Source: Timema cristinae (lineage: Eukaryota > Arthropoda > Insecta > Phasmatodea > Timematidae). Taken from it: DNA of 64,000 nt. The stretch is from NCBI GenBank assembly GCA_039000515.1, contig JBCFYV010000100.1:52575433-52639432 (forward strand). The letters are read 5' to 3'. This document shows positions 45,200 through 56,532 of this stretch, piece after piece. Below the pieces are notes generated by a model that saw only the letters and a list, made by a program, of their open reading frames with translations, was not told the DNA's origin and ran no database searches. Position 1 is the first letter of the stretch. Every line of letters begins with the position of its first letter. The position numbers and the translations under genes are program-made.

Positions 45200-45274
45200 T
45201 TTGTCACGTGTGTCGTTATTCTGCGGGTCGCAGTATCTCGCCGAAACACAGCTAGCTCTGTCTAGGAAGTTTCC
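45200..45274 (-). CDS. Candidate internal exon (weak)
   Basis: On the minus strand a pyrimidine-rich run ends in TCATATCCACAG, then 75 open bases encode GNFLDRASCVSARYCD followed by PQNNDTRDK, then the donor-like GTAAGAG. The length is a multiple of three, so it is phase-neutral. The frame also stays open on either side (45095-45388). Composition is far less AT-rich than the surroundings. The peptide is hydrophilic with two Cys, compatible with an extracellular loop. I do not recognise the protein, and no partner exon is visible in the window. Confidence 0.3.
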
Positions 45275-45627
45275 CTGTGGATATGAAGAGATCACAGGTA
45301 CGTTGATAGGGAAAGGGAGTTGGGGTATTGAAATGTTGGTAGCTCTGAAAGGCGTGCTTGCTGCACGCAGGAGGAGTAACACTCCCACTCCTTCTCACAT
45401 CTCGCTTTGCGACTCGCAGACCACCCGCCCGCGGCGCGGCACGTAACATATCTCCCACAGGTAAGGCGAAAAGGTAAAACTTTTTTCCCCGTGTGATTTA
45501 TTATGCGCCCCTGAACACATTGGTATGGAGAGTGCGACCAAAAATAACTTAACCCAAGTAAAAAATACACCTTGCAATAAACAATAGAGTTTTTATTCCA
45601 CCGCTCTCGTTCTATAATACGGATTTT
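45275..45627. other. G+C-richer patch
   Basis: 45380-45450 is CpG-rich (CGCCCGCGGCGCGGCACG). Open minus frames cross it, but overlap each other. No firm gene. Confidence 0.35.
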
Positions 45628-45890
45628 TTTTATCACGTGTCTCATAATTTGTTCAGATTATAGACATATGTAAGCCAAGAGTAATCTACTGTTCACGCTA
45701 ATGAGTTAAGGACGAGGAGGGTTGAATTTAAATGAAGTTGTACCCTCATATTAGGGAGAGAAAGTGGAAAACTATATAGAAAAAACAACCCTCATTACAC
45801 CTGACCGGGATTCAAAGTCCTGATCTCGAAGCCATCGGCAGTCGAGTCTATTACGAGAAAAGATGCCTTAGACCAAACAGCCACCGATAA
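45628..45890 (-). mobile_element. SINE-A, diverged
   Basis: GGGTTGAATTTAAATGAAGT, CGACCGGGATTC-like B-box complement near 45806, head complement TTAGACCAAACAGCCACCGA. Confidence 0.8.
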
Positions 45891-45902
45891 AGAATATACG
45901 TG

Positions 45903-45993
45903 TTAATTACGTTAGTGTATTAGTTATGAGAAAGGTATATTATTTAGAGCAAGTGTACCCTCATTCATGTGGAAGGAGGTTAGAAAACTGCAG
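45903..45993 (-). mobile_element. SINE body fragment
   Basis: GTTAATTACGTTAGTGTATT through CTCATTCATGTGGAAGGAGG matches the middle of SINE-A. Both ends are missing. Confidence 0.6.
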
Positions 45994-45994
45994 T

Positions 45995-46200
45995 CAAATT
46001 TTCATAGGAAGAACTTTGTATTATAGCTACATTTTTACTGGATCTACTTTTATGTGTATATACGTCAAGTGATGTTACCTGCAGCTATCACTTTTGATAA
46101 ATATTATCAATAACTATAAAATAACAATAATAATAATACACTAATATGCTATCAATTTTGACCGGAAATATATATTATATTTACTAGATGGTATTTTCTA
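45995..46200 (+). mobile_element. MITE-H copy
   Basis: TTTTCATAGGAAGAACTTTG, ACGTCAAGTGATGTTACCTG and TTGATAAATATTATCAATAA match the family along most of its length. Confidence 0.75.
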
Positions 46201-46324
46201 TTAAAATTATGTAGTGGATATTCTATGATATATCCATACGCCAAAACAACTCTTTGTTTTCAGCTGTCCCACTTGACAGACGATGTCGCCGTTAATAGTT
46301 CTAATCAGCGAATGTGAATGCAGC

Positions 46325-46835
<511 letters not shown>

Positions 46836-47293
46836 ACTTTTAAATTTTAAACTTAAGAAAACGCGCTTGTATTTTCAATAGATAAAATATGAATTAATGT
46901 TTCACAAACCAAACCACTATCGAATGAAGTGCTTCCTCTATAATTTGGAAAATAGGGCTAAGGAGTCCCTTTAGTACTAATGGTTCATGGTCCTTACCCA
47001 CAGCCTTTGAAAACAATTTCCCTATCGTAATCTTATCGACACCATTTATCCAAATAACCCTCCCCTATCAATACATCGAGATCTCCCCCCCCCTACGTGT
47101 TCTCCACCGTCCCCCGCTCTCTCAAATTTGTCTTGCAAGTGTGTGTGTGTGTGTGTGTGTGGGGTCGTTTATCATACACGATGATATATCGCTTTAGAAG
47201 GGCAGTATTCTTCCCAAGGGTCACATAAATCTCACTCATCCCTTAAACTTTATCCCGTCTCCAGACCCTGATTCATGAACCCTTGGTTTTAAG
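46836..47293. other. Unassigned stretch
   Basis: C-run near 47086 and (GT)n at 47140-47160. No gene. Confidence 0.4.
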
Positions 47294-47690
47294 TGGGGGA
47301 TGTAGGGGACGTGAGAAAAGGTCAATGTTTTTTGTTGTTTTTATAGGAAAACTTTGTTAATAGTAAGAAATAAAATATTTCTCCAGTAAAAACTCAAGAG
47401 TTTAATTTTCTTCGCAAGGTGATATCAACAGTAATTGTTGAATATCTGTAATAGAAGCATTAGATGTCACTCTTTTTAAATGAAGAGAAAAAAGTTGTCA
47501 TTAAATTCCAGGACACCCTTAGACAGATATTCAACAAATGTTGATATCACCTTGTGAAGAAAATTAAATTCTTTGTTTTTACTAGAGAAATATTTTATTT
47601 ATTTTGACAAAAAAAATCTTACTATATAAACTGCAAAAACACCGCCCTTACCTCGTGTTCCTTACATCCCCACCTTAACGAGTTATTTCA
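47294..47690. mobile_element. Foldback MITE-G copy 6, near full length
   Basis: Left TTAAGTGGGGGATGTAGGGG; right TTACATCCCCACCTTAA. Inner arms CTCCAGTAAAAACTCAAGAG / GTTTTTACTAGAGAAATATT and GGTGATATCAACAGTAATTG / TTGATATCACCTTGTGAAG. The central region around 47455-47510 is the hairpin tip. Confidence 0.9.
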
Positions 47691-47926
47691 AATTCTCTCA
47701 CAACAATAGACGCAGCTGTCTACTTGTATCAAGCTTCGTAGGTATATGCGCGTATCAAATCAGTTGTTTTAGAAGCATGCACAATGATTTAGTAGGTTGG
47801 TTTTTAAATTCTATTGGTGCAACCCCCCCGAACCCCCCCCCCCCCCCGGATATTTTTTAATAGAGAAGCGCGTACAGAAATACACAATGAAAATATAGTG
47901 TTCGATGGTGATTATGTTGTGTTTTC

Positions 47927-48138
47927 AGTACCGTGTCTTACTACCCGTTCGGGTTGTAAGCATATGTACTATTACACTAATGGTATTTAAATGAGTAAGG
48001 TTTAATTCAGAGGAAGTGTATCCGCATTTGCGTGGAAGGAGAGTGGAAAAGTGTTTAGGGAAAACCACCCTAAGTGCAGTCGACTGGGATCGAACCCCTA
48101 TCCCCCCATCTTCAGCAGCAGTCACTGAAGCGGGTTGG
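47927..48138 (-). mobile_element. SINE-A with shortened head
   Basis: Tail ACCGTGTCTTACTACCCGTT, body TTTGCGTGGAAGGAGAGTGG. The head is reduced to CAGCAGTCACTGAAGCGGG, a deletion of most of the 5' half. Confidence 0.88.
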
Positions 48139-48270
48139 CGATTATTTAGTGCATTTTACTAACCAACGAGAACCGAGAGAATAGAAGATAGAACACTCAT
48201 AATTTACAAACACAAATGAACACGTATTGTAGTACGAGACAGGCCAGCGCTAAACCGATACACCTAAGGT

Positions 48271-48599
48271 CACCTGGTGGTCAAAGGGTAAGATGTCAGA
48301 CTTCTGTGCTGGGAGTCCGAAGTTCAATCCTCGGTCCCGGCACAGATTTATCTGATTTCCAAACCCTTCCTTCACCTCTGACAAGACATCTTGTGAATGT
48401 GTGGAATGCCAGGCCTCCACCGTGGTTCGGATTCCATGTTAAACTGTAGGTCCTCTATCTCATCTCATAATCACCCTACCATTACACATTAGCGTAAGTG
48501 CGTATAACCTGAACGGGTAGTAAGACGCGGTACTACTTCTACTACTACTACTACTACTACTACTACGACGACTAATAATAATATAATAATAATAATAAT
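48271..48599 (+). mobile_element. SINE-B with compound microsatellite tail
   Basis: Head CACCTGGTGGTCAAAGGG, CCCGGCACAGATTTATCTGA, tail ACCTGAACGGGTAGTAAGAC, then (CTA)n, (CGA)2 and (ATA)n to 48599. GATACACCTAAGGT (48257-48270) and GATACACCCGAGGT (48600-48613) form a 14-bp duplication with two differences. Confidence 0.94.
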
Positions 48600-48613
48600 G
48601 ATACACCCGAGGT

Positions 48614-49286
48614 GTGTCGGAATGACACGAGAGCACTTTCCTCCAACAAATTCCTTTCGTCTACCTCGACACATATACGCGCGGCGCAGATAAATGAAAA
48701 CAAAAAAAATCTACTCAAGAAACCTTTTGAGACTTTTGGCCTGGAATTTCCATAAGCCGCTTCCACGCTTTGTGACGCACCGCACTGAAGTGGACATTGC
48801 GCCATTTGGTTTCATAAGAAGCAGACAACGGACATATCACGGTGAAGTGGTGGCAACAAGCTGTAAGTCCACGTGCGAAGCGGGTTCACCTGCTTATCAA
48901 ACAAGGGGGAAAACACCCGTGATAGCACTTCACTCGGGGAGTGAAGTGCTATCCTCCGAGATAGACGTCTCGTCTATATTACGGTGTGTTTTTATTTTTA
49001 TTCCCTCGGTCCCCGCAGATTATGGAAATTACGTTTCTTGGAGAATATAAAATATTTTTACGGGGGGTGTTTTACTTTGAAGGGAAAAGGGGAAGTAAAG
49101 TTTTTTATTTCGAGTTTTACAGTACATGACGCTGAGCGTAAGATGAATATTTTAAGTAAAATAAGAAAATAAAACAACTTTGTCTCGTTATTTATTATTT
49201 AAAACACTAAAGAGGTGGTTATTTTGGTGTTTTTGTTGCATCGCCCTTCCCCGCCCAGTGCTACTCTTTAACATTTTTTTTATATT
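48614..49286. other. Unassigned, less AT-rich stretch
   Basis: An open frame at 48694-49050 (+, 118 codons) has no recognisable domain and contains a perfect 15-bp hairpin (48921-48953). AGCTGTAAGTCC near 48860 is a good splice-donor match, but no partner is visible. I do not call a gene. Confidence 0.35.
48921..48953. other. Perfect 15-bp hairpin
   Basis: GATAGCACTTCACTC, loop GGG, then the exact inverse. Function unknown. The arms are too short for a typical miRNA precursor. Confidence 0.85.
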
Positions 49287-49534
49287 TTAGCACAGCGTCT
49301 TACTACATGTTCAGGTTATAACTATATATATTTACTACGACAATGATTCAAGGACGAGTAAATTATAATTGAGAGGAAGTAAAACCTGCATTTGCATGGA
49401 GGGAGAGTGTAAAACCATTTTTGTAAAAACCACCCCAGTTTACCTGACAGATTCAAACCTCAATATACTCGTCCTCGGTAGTCTGGCTCAACACGAAACT
49501 AGCGCGTTAGCCAACTAAGCCACCGAGGCGGGTC
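49287..49534 (-). mobile_element. SINE-C, full length, abutting MITE-G
   Basis: GCACAGCGTCTTACTACATG tail, TTTGCATGGAGGGAGAGTGT body, head complement GCGCGTTAGCCAACTAAGCC. Confidence 0.92.
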
Positions 49535-49650
49535 AAGAACTGTTGATATCAACATGTGTGGCAAATTAAACTGAATGTATATACTGAAGAAATGTTTTAT
49601 TTATTGTTACATAAAAAATGTATAATTGTTATGAAAACCACAAAAAAACA
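49535..49650. mobile_element. Foldback MITE-G fragment (copy 7)
   Basis: AACTGTTGATATCAACATGT and AAATTAAACTGAATGTATAT are the right inner arm. The left part is lost at the SINE-C border. Confidence 0.65.
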
Positions 49651-49864
49651 GGCATAACAGCGTATTTTTCCATACTACATTAAAAAACGATGATTATATA
49701 GGTAAGTGTCAGGTCGATAGCGCTCAAAGTAGTCCTCTGTAAACATATCGTACAGTGGGGAAAAAAATCTAGATGTAATTTTAAAGTCATTAGAGCGCAA
49801 AACTTTCATCTATTTTAAATTTTTGAGACTAAAAAAAGAAAAGGTCACAAAAAAAATTGTTCCT

Positions 49865-50262
49865 TTAAAGTGTGATGGAAGAGGAGGCGAGGAAAAGCCC
49901 GTGTTTTTGCAGTTTTTATGGCAAAACTTTTTTTTTGACAAAATAAATAAAATATTGCTTCAGTACAAACATAACATTTAATTTTATTAACATGTTGATA
50001 TCAACAGTTGTTGAAAATCTGTCAAAGGGGTCCTGGAATTTAATGACAACTTTTTATCTTAATTTATAAAGTTTGTTAGATAATGCCACCCTGCTTATGA
50101 CAGATATTCAACAACTGTTGATATCAACATGTTAGGAAAATTAAACTCTATGAATTTATTGGAGCAATATTTGATTTATTTCTGATACAAAAATGTGTTG
50201 CCATTAAAACGGCTAAAACACTTGTCTTATTTCGCGTCCCCTGCAGCCCACCTTTAACGAGT
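49865..50262. mobile_element. Foldback MITE-G copy 8, near full length
   Basis: TTTAAAGTGTGATGGAAG at left, CCCACCTTTAA at right. The arms GTTGATATCAACAGTTGTTG and CAACAACTGTTGATATCAAC pair perfectly over the inner segment. Confidence 0.9.
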
Positions 50263-50807
50263 CCGTTTCAGCTTGATATGTTACCTAACACGGCTGTGAG
50301 ACTGTTAGAACACTTTTGCTCTAAGCATATGGGTCTCAGGAGGTTTGAGGGTGGCTTGTGACCTGAGAAATGAATGTAACACGCGTGTGAGTAGTGGTAT
50401 GTATGTGTGTGTGTTTTGTGTGTGTGTGTATGCATGAGAGAGGCGGTAAAAAAAGGAGGGTTGGATCACCACGTATGACGTCATGAAACAAAGGACCAGG
50501 AAACAAAATTTGGGAGTAGAGATGGACAGAAACTGTTCATTGTTGGGAATATTACAAAGTTATTAACGTAACTGAATTGGGCAGTTAATTTATATAGTTT
50601 AATAAGTCAGTCATTTGCGTATTCGTTTTCCAGTTCATGATTTTACAGACTAAATCTGCACCCATGCCATATTACGTCATTATAGATATTGGGACACACA
50701 TGTCAAACAAAGGAAATCCCTTTCAACACACACAAGCCTAATAAAGTAGTTAATTTTTAATATTTTTTTTGCCTTTATTTGAAATATTTAGTTTGTACTT
50801 TCTAAAC
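50263..50807. other. Unassigned stretch
   Basis: (GT)n-rich tract 50400-50430. No gene. Confidence 0.4.
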
Positions 50808-50997
50808 CTACTGATAATATCAGCACATGACCTATAAACTAATTTAAATATATCACAAACACAACACCCAAAACCCACCCATTAATTTATCACTGTGAAA
50901 GGAGAGATACAAATTTCACCTATAAAATATTTTCCTGCCTTGCTAGTAATCAAACCCAGACCCCTTAGCTCAGACAACAGACACGCTACCGACTGAA
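50808..50997 (-). mobile_element. tRNA-headed SINE family F, copy 2
   Basis: CTACTGATAATATCAGCACA, ATAAACTAATTTAAATATAT, CACAACACCCAAAACC, and a tRNA-like head complement CTTAGCTCAGACAACAGACA. Confidence 0.75.
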
Positions 50998-51041
50998 ATA
51001 AATGTCGGACACCTGGAATAGTAAATCAACGGGATAATCTA

Positions 51042-51171
51042 TGTAGATTAGGGATGAGGAAGGTAGAATTTAGAGGAATATTAGATGTAGATTAGGGATG
51101 AGGAAGGTAGAATTTAGAGGAATATTAGATGTAGATTAAGGATGAGGAAGGTAGAATTTAGAGGAATATTA
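51042..51171. repeat. 44-bp minisatellite, 3 copies, SINE-derived
   Basis: Three units start at 51042, 51086 and 51130. The core GATTAGGGATGAGGAAGG + TAGAATTTAGAGGAA is the reverse complement of the SINE-A/C body segment TTCCTCTAAATTC...CCTTCCTCATCCCTAA, so the array grew from a SINE piece. Confidence 0.92.
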
Positions 51172-51377
51172 TCAGTTTATCCACGAATCTGGAATGGTAA
51201 GCAATTAAAACCCTTGGCTCTGTCGAGTGTAAGTCTAAAACCTATTTTGTGGGATGGTGGGCGGGAGGTTGAAAGGTGTGACGTGGCTTCACAACCGACC
51301 AAAGTATCCTTCCACGGCAACAAGAACAGATGGATCACAGAAACCGTAGATGACGCTAGATACAGGACAGATTACGT

Positions 51378-51746
51378 TTAGAAATTTCCGTTTTCTCGAG
51401 AACGAGTGAAATTTTTATGTTAATATTTTCAACACCTCTTCTAAGATAATGTATCAATGTTTATTAATTGTTACATTGTATCAATGTCTATTAATTGTTA
51501 CATTTTATTATTTTTTTGTTATGAAGCCGGCAGTTTTCTTTTGAAAAATATCAATTTTATCGATAGTTGATCACTGTTAAAATTATAGAGTAAGTGTATA
51601 TATAAAAAGTATAACTTAATCAACATGCTTTTACTCTTTAACAAATCGTCTCCAAAAAGAAAATTGCAAAACAATACAAATTCTTCAAGATAACCGTTTG
51701 TTCCCATAGCTCTGCATCTCCACACCAAATGAAAAGGGCCAATCGC
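51378..51746 (-). mobile_element. Repeat family M, copy 2
   Basis: Inverted relative to 15192-15541: CTTCTAAGATAATGTATCAA, GAAGCCGGCAGTTTTC, CCATAGCTCTGCATCTCCAC and the end AAAGGGCCAATCGCCTTAA. It contains a local ~30-bp direct duplication (ATTAATTGTTACATT at 51463-51508). Confidence 0.75.
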
Positions 51747-51869
51747 CTTAAAGAAAAACAGCTATTTACACCTGTCCGTAAGACTATACCAGACTAACGA
51801 CTTTTTCCACGTGTCCACCGGTGCGGGTCTAAAGTTAAAATTCAAAGATTAGATTTGGACAGCTTAGTA

Positions 51870-52058
51870 ACTCTTGTTAAATCCAGGACACCCTTGAAAT
51901 GTATTCAACAAACGTTGAAATCACCGTGTGAAGAAACTTAATTTATGTTTCTAATGAAGCAATATTTTTTTTATTTTAGCCAAAAAAAGTTTTGTTGTAA
52001 AAACTACAAAAAACACTGGCTTTTTCTCGCGTTTCCCATATCCCCGCCTTAAATTAAG
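51870..52058. mobile_element. Foldback MITE-G, right half (copy 9)
   Basis: AAATCCAGGACACCCTTGAA, ATTCAACAAACGTTGAAATC, CACCGTGTGAAGAAACTTAA and the end CCCATATCCCCGCCTTAA. Left arm absent. Confidence 0.75.
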
Positions 52059-52305
52059 GATATCAATTAGTTATAAAACCAAATCCGTGTTTATTTGACT
52101 CTTTTAAAATATAAATGACGGCTAGAACGGTCAAACCTTCTAAATGCTCTTATTTTTATAACAATTTTTTTTGTGTGTAATCATGTTTTATGTGCCATGT
52201 GCCATAGCTTACGATCGTTCCAAGCGCCAATAGGCCTAAGAATTAATTCGCACTACTGACAATAGAAAGCGCTGGTTGTATATGCCACTGTTTTTGTCTG
52301 TCAGC

Positions 52306-52340
52306 TGTTTCAAGTGCCTTGTCATAAGGCACTTGAAACA
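52306..52340. other. Perfect 15-bp hairpin
   Basis: TGTTTCAAGTGCCTT, loop GTCAT, then the exact inverse. It lies just 5' of the SINE-A at 52358. Confidence 0.85.
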
Positions 52341-52357
52341 TAGGGTATGTATGTACG

Positions 52358-52598
52358 ACCCACTTCGGTGGCCGCATGGTCAAACGCAATACTCTCGCAG
52401 TAGACTATACAGCCAATGACAGGGAGATCAAGGTTCGAATCTCAATCGGGTGTACTGAGGTTTTTTCTAAAATTGTTTTCCACCCCCACTCCACGCAAAT
52501 GGTGATACACTTCCACTAAATATAACCCTCCTAATCCCTTAAACCATTAGCGTAATTAGTATATAAGCTTATAACCCGTCGTGGTGTTGAAAAAAGTA
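52358..52598 (+). mobile_element. SINE-A, full length
   Basis: Head ACTTCGGTGGCCGCATGGTC, B-box AAGGTTCGAATCTC, body CACGCAAATGGTGATACAC. The tail is shortened to ACCCGTCGTGGTGTTG. Confidence 0.9.
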
Positions 52599-53182
52599 TG
52601 TAATGAGATTTGGAACGTTCTTAGTTATTGTATTTTATTATTTTGAGTTAAGCACTAATCGTATAATATAATGTAGTAAACAATATTTTTTCCAGACAAA
52701 TATACAGATATAACTTTTAATCCAAGAAAGTCTTTCGTCATTAATGTAAAATTTTATTTTTGGTATTTATAACGTTTGCCATTTCCATTCTTCGAATACT
52801 TTATTTTTTAAATTTAAATTCTGGTCAAACATTGTTTACAAATGCATACGTAATCAATCAAACTCTATCCAGTGAAACTATCGCATGAACGATAAAATAT
52901 ACGGGACCAGAGTTAGCTTTATTACCAAAAGTTTTTGTATATTAACAAGTTATAGAGTGTATGGATTTGTAAAAAAAAGTGTGTTTAGTCCAAACATGGC
53001 CGGATATAACCTAAGCTTGAATACTTCCAGATGAATGCGAAATTATTCAGAGCAGACAAAGTTCGCCGTGATTCTGGGAAGTCCTGCTTCACGCCATGCC
53101 TTCATGTATCACCTGGTAGTCTATATGTAGAATCACAGGATTAGTGAATAACGTTTACTGTAGGTTATTATGTATTTATTTT
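52599..53182. other. AT-rich stretch, nothing recognised
   Basis: No repeat or coding signal. Confidence 0.45.
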
Positions 53183-53441
53183 TTACACCGCGTCTTACTA
53201 CCCATTCGGGTTGTACGCATATGTTCGGATTATTCTAAATGTGTAAAGGTAGGAAGGTTTAATTTAGAGTTAGTGTACTGTACTTGCATTTGCATGGAGA
53301 GAGAAAGAGATAGTGGAAAATTATTTTGGAAAATTCACCCTAGGTACACTCAACCAGGGTTCATACCTTGATATCCTCATCAGCAGGCCAGTAAATTGCG
53401 AGATCGACGATGCATTAGGCCATGCGGCCACCGAAGCGGGT
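53183..53441 (-). mobile_element. SINE-A, full length with small insertions
   Basis: ACACCGCGTCTTACTACCCA tail, TTTGCATGGAGAGAGAAAGA body, head complement AGGCCATGCGGCCACCGAAG. Confidence 0.92.
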
Positions 53442-53999
53442 AGCTATTGAATTCAATTACATAATTAACTCAGCCCATATGTCAATAGATTCTTAAAGTC
53501 GTTTACTATATATAGATATATTTATTTGTAGCGCATAAACACTCTTTAATTTTTAACTATAAAATAGCTTAACGTCGATAACATAAAACTTAGTGTCAAC
53601 GTTAGAATTTAAACTAGAATGTAGAAATAAACAACATCCCAAAACTACCTTGGTACAGATTATAAGGACCGTAATTTTAATACTTAATTAAGACAAGTAC
53701 TCTACCCCCCCCCCCCCCCCTAGTTTCCCATGAACCATCTTAGCCATAACACGCTGGTCTCCAGGTCCGTCTCCACAGAATGTGAGCTAGGTTCATCTTC
53801 TCCCCACCAGGTGGTGCGTACCTCTTTTGAATTATAGATTCGCATGCACGTTCCCATAGCCCATTTTCAGTGTCCCCCCTCCCACCCCTCTCTACCCTTC
53901 CCCGGCCGGTCTCGGAGGATCAGAGATGAGAAGGGTGGACGTCGACAACCGCCAGTGTTCCGGAAAACTTTCATGTTCACTGTACACTTAACAAGTCTA
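53442..53999. other. Unassigned stretch
   Basis: C-run 53705-53720 and C-rich 53870-53900. No gene. Confidence 0.4.
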
Positions 54000-54222
54000 T
54001 ACCCACTTATGTGGCGTACGGTCTAAAGTGCTACTCGCAAAGTAGACTAGACAGGCCAATTACCGGGAAGAGATCGAGGTTCGAATCTCGGTCGAGTGTA
54101 TTGACGTGGTTTTCTCAAAATAGGTTTTACCCGCCCTATACGCTAATGTGGGTACATTTTCTATGAATATAGCCTTCCTTATACCTAACCAATTCGCGTA
54201 ATTAGTACATAAGGTATAACTG
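54000..54222 (+). mobile_element. SINE-A, tail lost
   Basis: GTGGCGTACGGTCTAAAGTG head, GAGGTTCGAATCTCGG B-box, body CGCTAATGTGGGTACATT. It ends after ACATAAGGTATAAC without the hairpin tail. Confidence 0.88.
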
Positions 54223-54611
54223 GAGCAATATTTTGTTTTGTTTATCCAATTATTATTTTTTACTTGAAAAACTGCACAGATATTTGTCTATGCTCGACCT
54301 CTATTCCTTCCCACATTATTTGGGAATTAACTCACTCGAGATTACCCGAGTTTTTAAGTTTTCGCATCAATTTCGATCCATCCTGAGGTATTTAAAACCA
54401 GAAATCTCAAATGATTTGCCATAAACGTGATTCCAGATATTTTCTCAATCTCAAGTATCGACTACAGCTCTTGGTGGTTGAATGTGTAACTAATGTTGGG
54501 TATTAGAAATAGGCAAGATAATAGCAGATTCGCACGGTTGGACTAAAACACTTATTATATGCCATTACGAACTTAAGAGTTCATTGCCGCACTTACACAA
54601 GTACATCACCT

Positions 54612-54845
54612 TCCCATATCTTGAGCTAGTTCTATCCAGTCCGTCTCTTTATACCCTATCCCTATCTTGAGCTATATATATATCCAGTCCACATAATTAC
54701 ACCCTATCCCTATCTTAAGCTAGTTCTATCCAGTCCACCTCATTACACCCTATCCTTATCTTGAGCCAGTTCTATCCAGTCCACCTCATTACACCCTATC
54801 CTTATCTTGAGCCAGTTCTATCCAGTCCACCTCATTACACCTTAT
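54612..54845. repeat. 46-bp minisatellite, ~5 copies
   Basis: Unit TATCTTGAGCCAGTTCTATC + CAGTCCACCTCATTACACCC. The last two or three units are nearly identical, while the first two are more diverged (GAGCTATATATATATCC). Confidence 0.9.
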
Positions 54846-54929
54846 CTACTTGCCTTAATAATAGTAACAATACTAATATATAAAAAAAACTTTGCACAAA
54901 AAGTCAATATTCAAACCAAATCTATGAGT

Positions 54930-55111
54930 ATGCGGGCTTAAATCCTAGCCGGATAAACCGAAGTGATTTTTAAAGTTGTTTTTCACTCTCTCTCCCCATG
55001 CAAATGCTAGTACATTTCTTCTGAAATTCTACCTTCTTCATATCTCTTCCACTAGCGTAAATAATGTATGGGTATATCCAGAACGGGTACTAGGACACGG
55101 TGAAAAAAAAT
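54930..55111 (+). mobile_element. SINE-A, 5'-truncated
   Basis: Starts near the B box (GGCTTAAATCCTAGCC), body CATGCAAATGCTAGTACATT, tail CCAGAACGGGTACTAGGACA. Confidence 0.8.
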
Positions 55112-55502
55112 ACAATTATTACTAAAAGGCTTTAAGTATAGCGACTATATTTGAATTGATTCCTGAACATAAAAAACATAATTTCTCGAAAAACATATTA
55201 ATTATAACTAACTAAAAGAATGATGAAACATGAAATATGATATTAATGGGACTGAATTACAACCACGTGGGCTTGTTCAGCTAGAAGTACATCTTAAGTA
55301 TAGCGATTCAGATAATCGGCCTCCTACTCAACTTTCATATTATAATCAAAGTTTTCACGAATACATCCCACTTTCATCAGTGATTAAATGATAGGATTTT
55401 TTTCGATGGAAAATTGGTTCTTTTCTACGTTTGACCCGCGAAATTGGAGACTTGTTTGTAAAACCTTCTTCACTAGACTTAGCCAACTTAATCAGTTTGT
55501 AA
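55112..55502. other. AT-rich stretch, nothing recognised
   Basis: No repeat or gene signal. Confidence 0.4.
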
Positions 55503-55703
55503 GCCGGCATCATGGTATAGTGGTCAGAGCCCCAGGATGCTCACCTTGAGATCCCGGACTCGATTCTTGGCTGGTACCGGGGGGATTTCTCCCAAAAGGG
55601 GAATAATTTCCATGGTCACCGGGGTTTGATTAATTAACCTTTAGCTAGGCTAAGATCTTTATTCGCTTTAGCCCATTATATTCGCTATCATCATCCCCTC
55701 ATC
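55503..55703 (+). mobile_element. tRNA-headed repeat family E, copy 4
   Basis: GCCGGCATCATGGTATAGTG head, CCCGGACTCGATTCTTGG B-box region, GGTACCGGGGGGATTTCTCC, AGGGGAATAATTTCCATGG. The 3' part ends in a CATCATC run next to SINE-C. Confidence 0.75.
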
Positions 55704-55708
55704 ACCCA

Positions 55709-55954
55709 TCTCAGTGGCGAAGTTAACTAACGCGATAGTTTCGTGTTGAGCTAGAATGCCGAGGATGGCGAGATACGAGATTCGAATCTCGCTCGGATGA
55801 ACTAAGGGTGGGTTTTCCTAAATAGTTTTCACTCTCCCTCCACGCAAATGCGGGTTTACTTCGTCTATATTCAACCTTCCCTATTCCTAACCCATTAAAG
55901 TAATTTGTAATTAAGCGTAAAGCCCGAACGGGTAGTAAGACGCGGTGCTAAATA
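55709..55954 (+). mobile_element. SINE-C, full length
   Basis: AGTGGCGAAGTTAACTAACG head, GAGATTCGAATCTCGC B-box, CACGCAAATGCGGGTTTACT body, CCCGAACGGGTAGTAAGACG tail. Confidence 0.94.
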
Positions 55955-56282
55955 TAAGTATTCATCTTATCGGGACATGGAAAGCGCCTCCACGGAAAGG
56001 ATGTACGATTAGTACACTCGGGCGTCCCCAGGGTACATTAGTACGGGCTAATCTTTCCACTAGTGGAGTACGAGTGATGTAGCTCACACACGCCATTCTT
56101 ATTATCTTCAGTTTATGGAGCCGTCACTTGGCCCTTGAAACCCTAAGTAAACTATCCGGGTTGCACCGCGTGATAATTCAACCCACCCCTGTTTAGAGGA
56201 TGTGATAAGGGACGTGGCTAACTCATTCGTTGGTGACGCGTGCCTGACGTCACTCTTTTCAAGAAGTCTTTAAATCAAACCG
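55955..56282. other. Unassigned stretch
   Basis: Less AT-rich, with no frame or repeat match that I can support. Confidence 0.35.
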
Positions 56283-56497
56283 AATAATCTTAAGGCACTT
56301 CTCTTGCGTTAGACTAGACTTCCGGTGACAAGGAGATCGCGGTTGGAATTCTGGTTAGATGTACCGGGGGTTGTTCTTTCCTCTATGGTTTTACACTCTC
56401 CCTCCACGCAATATTCTTCATCCCTAACACATTATCGAAATCACTACATATGCGTGTACATCAGACGGCTAGTAAGATGCGGTGCTAATAAAAAAAT
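56283..56497 (+). mobile_element. SINE-A, internally deleted
   Basis: Head starts at TTAAGGCACTTCTCTTGCG. CTCCCTCCACGCAATATTCT shows loss of about 30 bp between body and tail. Tail AGACGGCTAGTAAGATGCGG. Confidence 0.85.
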
Positions 56498-56532
56498 CCG
56501 ACTGTAAGCCTTAAGCCAGCTCGTAAATTTAT

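Noticed and set aside
45292..45645. 117-codon minus ORF overlapping the candidate exon region
   Set aside because: Runs through CpG-rich sequence in another frame, with no domain. The short spliced segment at 45200-45274 is better supported.
48921..48953. miRNA precursor
   Set aside because: A 15-bp stem with a 3-base loop is too short for a standard precursor.
48694..49050. 118-codon plus ORF
   Set aside because: No domain, no start context, contains a perfect hairpin. Composition alone could keep it open.
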